This document shows, one piece after another, positions 53,001 through 62,000 of a stretch of DNA of 64,000 nucleotides. The first letter of the stretch is position 1. Each line of letters starts with the position of its first letter. Below the pieces are notes generated by a model that did no database searches, was not told the DNA's origin, and worked only from the letters and a program-made list of their open reading frames with translations. Made by a program: the position numbers and the translations under genes. Where the stretch lies: assembly GCA_038049695.1 (NCBI GenBank), contig CP142461.1, positions 31,565,001 to 31,629,000 on the forward strand, written 5' to 3'. This stretch comes from Cinnamomum chago (taxonomy: Eukaryota > Streptophyta > Magnoliopsida > Laurales > Lauraceae).

Positions 53001-56000
53001 TCCAAATTAGAGTTAAGAGTATGAAGCTTATATGAAGGATTGTAATCCCTTTTTAGGAACAAGTTATATTGATTAATGAAATCTCTCGAGTTTTCTCTCT
53101 GTTAGTTGTCTGTGGTGTGAGACCAAGACAGTTTTGGACCCCATGGATCCCTATCCCTAAGCCATGGGCTTGGAGATTAGACCTTTGGTTATTCTCCCCT
53201 TTCTCGTGCTGCGTCAATTGGCATTAGAGATCTGATCCATCTCAGATCACCATTCCGATTGCCAATCCGAGGTAACCCAGTATCCCATCTTTCTATTTAT
53301 TTTCTATTGATCCATTATCATCACCGCCCATCATCATTGTCATCCTCATCCTTCCCCCATCACAGCCGAATCCCAGTGTCTGTTATCCGCCTCCCAGAAC
53401 CCATTTTCCTTTCCACAGAAAGGAGACCCATCATCATCATCATTAGTCCATCACCCACTGTCAAAACCCAGTCACACCAATTAACCAAACCCAACTACCA
53501 ATCCCGAACTCTAAAAAGCTCAATAACAGTCCATCCCAGACCACCTCCCCCTTATCGTCTCCACAACCTCAGCCCTCCAATTCTATCACCCCTCACCCCT
53601 AGCTCAAACCGCACTAAATCCAAAACCTACTGAACCCTAAACCACCCAAATTCCCCTGCAATTCCCAAAACCCACCCAATAAAAAAAAGAAACCCTTTAA
53701 TCCTAAACCCTGAGCTCTCACATTCCACTGAACTTCCTAAACCCTAGATCCCAAAGCCCATCAGAACCAGCTGAACCCTGCATGCCCTTAATTCGACTAA
53801 GCCAAACCGAACCCAAATTCAAACCCTCTCCACTTTGTCGAAACCCAAAATCCCAAAAATCCATCTCGCCGAACTCTATTTCTCAAAAATAAAATAAAAT
53901 AAAAATAAAAAGATTCCACCACCACCTCAAAACCGAATCCCACCTACAATCGCAAATCCCACAATCCCCTACTTGAAAACCATAAGCCCCACCCAATCAA
54001 AACCCAGCACCCATTCAGCCCATCCCAATCGAATTAATCATAAAACCCATTTTCATCTCCATCACACCAAAAGCTCCCAACATCCCAAAATCCGAAGTCC
54101 ATACCTGCCAAACCCATTCAGCCCTCACACAACCCAGCCTGTCCCCAAACCCAATCGACCACGACTCGACCACCCAAATCCGTCGCCCTCATCCCATCTT
54201 AGCCGGCCTTCCAATCCTAGCCTAGATAAGGGGGAAAAAAAACAAGAAGAGAGAACAAAGAGAAAAGAGGAGCAGAGAAGAGAGGGAACAAGCGTACCTA
54301 TTTTCTCCGCCCTTTCTTAGCGCTTGCTAGCCGCATGACTGCAACGCACGCCCAGCCTCGTCGCCCGGCACCAACGCCCAACCTCATCTTCTGATGTTCG
54401 CAATCATCTCCTCAGCTTCGTTTGAGTCCAGCAGCAGTGAAAAGTGAGAAAGCCCTTTTCTTCTGTCGCTGCATCTGAGCCGAGGAGACAACCTCCCACG
54501 TGACCCATCTCACGGGACACGAACATGGCTTAATTTCGGGTCAATCCGATCCATCAACAGGCAATAAAAAATAAAATCTCAGCTCAAGGCCGATCCCAAA
54601 TCTACATTGCGGGTCAGTACTTTATTCTTCTTTTACAACCAATATGAGAGACACTGAGGATCCAGTTGAGCAACAAAGAAAATTTTATCAAAAGAGATAT
54701 GGGGATCGTTATGATAAGAAAGAGGCTTACTTTGAACAGTTCCTAAACCATGGAGATTTGACCGTCAACAATTATACCCGCGAATATCAAAATCTGGAAT
54801 TTGATTGTGACGTAAAGGGAATAGCTAAAGATGATAAAAGGTGATATATGAGAGTTTTGCGATCGTCGAGATAACATGCATTTTTGCATGATCATTCAGG
54901 AAGCATATGCTGTAGCACTCCGGGCTGAAAATGAAATTTGGCAATCTCAAGAAAGAAAGTTTTGGCAAAGCACAGGAGCCCATGTTGTAAAAGATAATCT
55001 CACATTTGTCATACACAGACTTCTCACCACTAATGCAGAGGAAGAAGAATAATGGAAACAGACTGATATTCTGGATGCGAGTAAACTGTGAAGACATGTT
55101 ATTTAATATGGTTATTGGCAATGGAAGTGCAGTAAACTTTGTTGCGCGAGAGGTTATTGACAAACTTCATTGGCCAACTGAGAAGCTATATAAACCCTAC
55201 AAAAAGCACGTGGTCTAATGGTTCTCATTCTTGTGACTTATAAATATCTGGCCTCTTTCAAAATTGATGGCTATGAAGACAAAAAATTTGGTGCGATGTA
55301 CTCGCTATAAACATCACTCATATTCTTTTGGGATGACCATGGCTTCTTGATTGGAAAGTGCAACATGACAGAGACGAACATATATATCTTCTTGTGGTAA
55401 GGGCGACAGGTTTCCTTCATTCCATTGCAACCAACAACATCGTTGTCTCATCATCACCTTCTACTGAAGAGCCAATGAAAGAGCAAACAGAGGATATCAA
55501 GGATGACATTGTCAAGCAAGATCAAAGAAAGGAAGATGCCATGACAAAGTTTGATGATACATCACCCGAATTATCTGTGCATAGTGGTGATCAAAAGAAG
55601 CAAGCGGCAAAAGAATCAGAAGCAAACATTGAAGACTTGGATATGGTTCGTAAGGAAAATGAAGATCCGATGGATCATTGATCGAAATGCTCCTTTTAGA
55701 CAAACTCATTAGATCCTCGGAAAACAGGTCAATTATTCCAACATGTTCAAAAGAAGATGCATTAGTTGACATCCCTCACATTGACTTTATTTTTGGAAAT
55801 CAACAATGGGTACTTGATGATTGCAAATTGATTTTGCAGCTTCGACAATCATTCTTTCAAGCAAACTCGATCCATCATAAGAAGCAAAGCTGCAAAAGGA
55901 AAAGATTGAATCCAGCTTCCAACCCATGTCAAGAGCAAGAAGATCAAGAACATCGAAAAGTTGTACGCTTGATTTTCAACCCGGGATGACATTTACTGAA

Positions 56001-59000
56001 CTTGAGGACGAGTTCCTCCCAAGAGGGGGGAACTGATGTAGGCTAGACCCAAGGTCGCCCATTGGGCCCAAGTCCACTAATATCCCATAAAGAGAATATC
56101 TTCACATCGTGCAAGGCTTTCCATATTTTAGTAGTAGCTGAATTCTAGGGATAAGTTTGAGAACAAGTAGATAGTTTATCTTATTTGATTTAGTGTTTAA
56201 TTTAATTAGAGTTGTTTCCAAATTAGAGTTAGAGTATGAAGCTTATATAAAGGATTGTAATCCCTCTTTAGGGACAAGTTATATTGATTAATGAAATCTC
56301 TCGAGTTTTCTCTTAGTTAATTGTCTGTGGTGTGAGACCAAGACAGGTTTGGATCCCATGGATCCCTATTCCTAAGCCATTGGCTTGGAGATTAGCCCGT
56401 CGACTATTCTTCCCATTGCCGTGCTGCATCAGTTGCGGGGGTTTTTTGTTTTTTTGTTTAAAGTCAGTTTCCTCTCACGAAGGTAGAGTAGCTTGAAGTG
56501 GACCTTCTGTCTGCCTGTCACCCAACCGAATTTGCATATGAAAGACTTAAACATCCAAGTACCTATGTTTAGAGTGAAGGAGTTCATTTCCTTGTTATGC
56601 CTTCAAATATCTGAGAATGCTCTAAACTGCAACTAAATATATTGTATGAGGAGATTGCATTAGCTAACTCACAAGTCCTATGACATAGGCAATGTTAGTC
56701 TTGGAGATACTGATATGTATTAATCTCCCAATGGGCCTTTGAAAGAGATGTTAATCTCCCATCTCTTTATAGAGTCATCTGGCCTATGTTTGACCGTAAA
56801 TATGTACTCTATTTTGGTTGTGTTGATAGGTTCTCGAAGATGGTTCATTTTAGTCCTTGCCGCGTGTTGCTAATCTCTATTTTAAGGAAGTAATTCATCT
56901 TACAAGTTATCTCAAAGATAAATCACTTTGGATAGGAACACCTGATACATGAGCCACTTTTGGCGGACTTTATGGCAACAACTTGGTAGTCGGGACAGAG
57001 TTGCAATTCAGTAGTGCCACTGCCAATCACCCACGAACAGATGGATGGATAGATGTGGTCAGTTGAAGCTTAGATAATCTCTTGGATATCTTAATTGGCA
57101 AGAAGCAGCGACAATAGGTCCAAGTTCTTCCTCATGCTGAATTTGTCTAAACAGCTCAAGGAATAGTGAGTCCGCTTAAGGCAGTGTAAAGATCCAATCC
57201 CATGAGTATGTTCGAGGTAGTGCAAAGATCCAACCCTTTTAATGTGTCGGATCTATTGCAAATCGAGAAGCCTGGACAGGTTAGTGGATGCAATGGCCCA
57301 TGAGACTGAGGCCATGCATAAAGAAGTTCAGAAGAGGCTAGAAGCAAGCAATTGTAAGTACAAAGGTTGTGCAGATTTTAGACAACAACGACAATAATTT
57401 GCGGAGGGGAACCTTGTTTGAGGTTTTCCTTTGTAAAGAAAGGTTTCCTATGGTAGGAAAGGTTTTCCATGGTTACTTATGACAAGGTAAAAGATGGAAG
57501 ATTGGACCTGGCAGAATCAAGCATCAGTTTGGAGATTGTGCTTATGAAGTCCAATTACCATCTCATGTGCAAACTTCAAACATTTTCAACGTTGCAGATT
57601 TGACGCCTTCTGTTGGTGATGCTCCAATTGTTGAGCATATAATCTTGAAGGTGAAGTCTTCAATGTTGAGTGTGATATGAACCTAGGGGCAAGTTCTAAA
57701 CCAGGAGAGGTTGATGAAGATTAGGATGTTGATCATATAATTCTACTTGCGGAAGAGTTTATGGAGCATTTTGAGAGCTCTAAGAGGCCTTCAAGGGCTG
57801 GTTGAAACACTGATGGCTTCAGATCAAAGAATGGGTCCAATCAGTCCCAAATATTAAATGAAATCTATCTGACAAGGTCTGTTTAAATAAAATAGAAGAC
57901 TGCAAAAAAAAAAAAAAAAAATTTAAAGGAATGCAAGTTTTTTTTTTTTTTTTCTGGGGCAAAATCTGAAATTTCCTGAAGAAATTCCAGCAAACAGGGT
58001 GATTGTTGGACATTAAATAAATGGTTCCAAAGGGGTCCAAACCCATGAAAATCCTTACCATTAGGGTCGCTCATCAATCTACTATTTACTGATGGGGCCA
58101 CTTGTCTTTTTGGCTGGCCATCTGGGACCCACAAGTACAGGCGTACAAACTGTTTTGGATGATTCCTGCAGTCCTTGTGATCTTTCCCACCTTTTTCCAA
58201 AAGTGTTTCTTGTAAGTAGGGCCTTTATTATTTTAGGGACTTGATTAACTCTGTTAAGAGATTAACGTGGGGCTTTAGAGGGCTTATGCTGTATGATCAA
58301 CTTTTTTTAAATTTTGGTGGAGTTTTGAATATAGAAAATAGGGTCATTGCTTTGGTGCAGTGGTAAAAGTCTCGGGTGCCATGTGTGATAACATAGGTTC
58401 GAGACCTATGAACAGTCACTTTTTGCAAAATTGCTAAAGGTTAGGTTTGTCTCCAATCTAGACCCTCCTAGGACACTGCATCTGCGGGACCCGCACTGGG
58501 TAATGACCCTTTTTTAACATAGAAAATCTTAGCTTTCTTCTCCATTGAGATTGAGAAAATATCAGTGGATAATTTATCAAGTTGAGTGAATAATCTTTGT
58601 TTCTCCTATTCTTGCATAGTTTGCTGTTGATTGGGTTAAGACTTCAAAATTTGGGTTTCCATTCAATTAGGTCTTTCCTTTGGCTTCGTCGAAGTGGTTG
58701 AACCCTTCATTCTTCATATTCACGGCCACATTGATCTACGCATTTATATCTAAAGTTTTGGCATGATACTCTTGACTATAAATTTTATGTTGCTTCTTTT
58801 CCAAACACGCATTCCTTGTCGAGGTTCTTTCATCATCAGTTTGCCAAGGAGTATATAGTGACATGATCTAGTCATGGTTCTAGTGAATAAATCAGCTAAT
58901 TGATATTTAGAGGACATGTGAAAGGCTTCCCTGCAGAGTAGACGTTTGAAATGACTATCAGCTTAACTATGTTCTGTGCAAGCCAGGATCTAAAAGAAAC

Positions 59001-62000
59001 TTTACAGATTGATTAAAGGAGAGATTTGACGAGAAAAGGAAAAAAAATTGATGGATAGAAGAAGATGGAATAAGAGACTTGAAGAGAGAGAATTAGGAGG
59101 GAGTATGTTGCTGGGCTTCCAGCTTAGGGCTGGGCGAAAAACCTTATATAACACTCTTCTAAAAGATCTTAGGCAACCTGTTACTCAAAGACGGTACAAC
59201 GGTACTAAGAGGCAAGAACAACAATTCTTGCAGACCACCATAAACAATTCTTGTATGTGAGGGTGTTGTACGGCAGTCTGGATGAGTAAAGAGTTCTATA
59301 TATTATTGCTATTCTTTCCACATTTTTTTAATCTTTAAATTTTATTGAGTACTCTTTCCACCATAGTTGTCAATTCCGTTCCGGTTGCCATTCCGGTTTG
59401 GCCTTGAGGTGGAACGTTTTTTCTTGAAAAGATGCGATTGAAAAATGAAAAAAATAAATATAAAAGAATACCTAAAATTGGAAAAATAGTTGAATGTTAA
59501 AATAATACTAAAAATGCATACTTACATCACTTAAATTAAACTACACTCTACAATTGACCATTTTCTAGTTTTGACTATATATGAATGCAAGTATGAAACC
59601 TTGGCTGGAATGAGGCGGAATTGGGACCTGAATGGCCGGAATGGACCAGAATCAAGGCCTGAAAACTTTTAGGAGGCCATTTCATTCTGCCCAAGGCTAA
59701 TTCTGGCCAATTCCGGACGGAACGGAATTGACAACTATGCTTTTCACAGTTGGTTGTGCCTTATCTAACAGTGTTGGGTGGTAGTAAAACAAAATGATTG
59801 AAACTGCCGCACAACTGAACCACTCGACCACTTTGATGGCTACTTTGGGTGAAAGTTAACCTTTATTGTTTCGTAAATATCCAACATTTTGTTAAGTTTC
59901 ATCTTTTAAAGTGTGATCGTAGTCATCATTTATCTCTTAATATTTTTGCTTTGTTTACAGGCTTTGTGGCAGCTACTATGGGTGATTCCTGTAAAGTTTC
60001 CTACCCTCCAAAAGTCAGCATCTGACCTCCGAGGTCAAAAGAAACTTTCTATAAATTTCATTCAAAACACAGTCAGCATTAAAACATCTGAGCTCCTCAC
60101 GCAGGTATATTGAAATTTTTGCAAGGCTTCATTATCAGATGAACAGAATGGCTTCTTTTAATTGAAAATATGCACTGCAGTTCTCTTTTTTGTCTCCTTC
60201 CTTTGGGATTTGTAGCTTTCAGTATATTTCTCCTATACTGTTAAGACCATAATAAATAAAATTACCATTTGAAAAAATAATAAAAACTACAAACTTGCAC
60301 TATTGTTTTTGGGGTGGGTGTGTATTGACAAATCGTTCTGTGAAAGTATATGTGGAGTGGAGTTCTGACTGGGGTTTCTCTTACCTCAAATTCAGGCTCT
60401 TCAGTCCTTGTTTTTTGTTGGGTGGCTTTGTCTTGATAATATTCTTACAGTTTCCCACCTCTGAAGATGGAAGTATATTATTGCAAATGTTTGCATTTGT
60501 ACTTGAGTGCAAAAGCCTTTAATCTGTTAATAACCAGTAACAACACCAAAAGCTCGAGCTGTTAGTGAACGGCATAACAATTTATATCAACGCCCCCTTT
60601 CGAAGGGGAAGCCGTTCGAATTTTAAAACCCAACAAACAGACGGAACAAATAGACAGATGGAGGTAACATGCCTCCCAGGGTTTCGAACTCGTGATCTTT
60701 GGCTCTGATATTTTGTTAATAACCAGTAACACCAAAAGCTCAAGCTGTTATTGAACGTCATAACACTTTATATCAACATAATTCACCTATTATCAAATTT
60801 TTTCATGGAGCTTTGGTGCCATTTTTCAAATTTTTTTTTTTCGTCAACATGGTAATGCTGAGAGAAATTGGTGTTTGGATTGTTTGAATTTGTTATTGGT
60901 CCCATTGTGGTTAAGGATCATAATAGCGGTTGCTATTGTTAAGGGTGATGTTTTTGTGCTCTACAATTCACATTGTATGCTCCTGTATCAATATGTGGAG
61001 GCAGTCGGGGTTATAATGAAGAATCTAGATTGTTGGGAATTTTGCTGGTTGGTTTTCTTTCTGTTCCTTTAGAGGATTTGTAGTAGATTTTTGGCTAAGG
61101 ATGTTGTTGTCCTTATCTTGTTTTTTAAAATTTTTTTTTATTAATTTGATTAATTTTCTCTTGTATTATTGCTTTTTTCTGGCAATAATGTTTTTGTCCA
61201 TGAAAAAGGCCCCCACGGTTAACCACTCCATAGAGGCCATTGAATCGTACCGGGATTTACCTCAACAATAGCCCCCACTCCAGTGAGCTGGAGGGGTTCC
61301 TTCCAGCCTGGGAGCATGGCCATCACTTGGGCATCAAGTCTTTTCTTCGTCGGATTCGTATATGCTATGTTTGGTTATTTTCTTTTCATATTGACTGTAA
61401 AACTCTTCTTTCTTATTATCTGTCAGTGGATGAATGCTCGATCTTTTTAACATGAGTCTGAGCTTTTAATAATATTATATAGCTGTTTTGCTTGAAAAGA
61501 AATTATATATGTGTTAAATGGAATTTCTTTGTCCTGTATTGCTGTTTCAGTTGCAAGATTGGAATAACAGACGACAGTTTACATCAGCAGCCGACTTCTA
61601 TGCTCAGGAAGCAGTTGATGATACTTTTATTTCTCAGGTAACTAATCTCACATTTTTTTCTATAGACATTTGTAAACCTTTTATTTTTTTGTTTTTTTTT
61701 TTGAATGGTTATATAAACATTTTATTGTCTTATATCTTATTCTTTCAGGCAGTGGTTGAAAATACTAGAGCATATGAAATATTAAAACAAGCTTCATTTT
61801 TGGTGCCATTTACAAGCAGGGTTAAGATATTTACGGTAAGTAAAATTTTAACTTGTTCATTTTGTTTCCTCCAGCTGCTTAGTCCTATTCTCTTATAAGT
61901 TAATATTACTTGTGCTTCTATCTATCAGTCACAGTTAGCAGCCGCAAGGCAAAGAAATGGTCCTCATGCTCCCTACACCAGGAATCGGTTCCGAATTAGA

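Larger units (their letters stand above)
52797..56431 (+). mobile_element. Ty3/gypsy-type LTR retrotransposon, non-autonomous
   Basis: The 5' LTR is 52797-53216 and the 3' LTR 56034-56431 (TGATGCAGGC or TGATGTAGGC to GCTGCGTCA or GCTGCATCA). An exact 5-bp duplication GTTGC is at 52792-52796 and 56432-56436. A primer-site-like ATTGGCATTAGAGATC follows the 5' LTR, and the PPT AAGAGGGGGGAAC precedes the 3' LTR. An A/C-rich, G-poor leader (53230-54240) precedes gag and protease scraps; RT, RNase H and integrase are absent. The LTRs differ by several percent plus an indel of about 20 bp, so it is older than Copia 1 and 2. Confidence 0.93.

Noticed and set aside
53259-54320. Proline-, serine- and histidine-rich open frames.
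   Set aside because: They come from the A/C-rich leader of the gypsy element; composition keeps stops rare and no domain is present.
58340-58440. Possible tRNA gene because of A-box and B-box sequences.
   Set aside because: No cloverleaf arms or anticodon stem can be drawn; the 179-bp body and 9-bp duplication identify a SINE.
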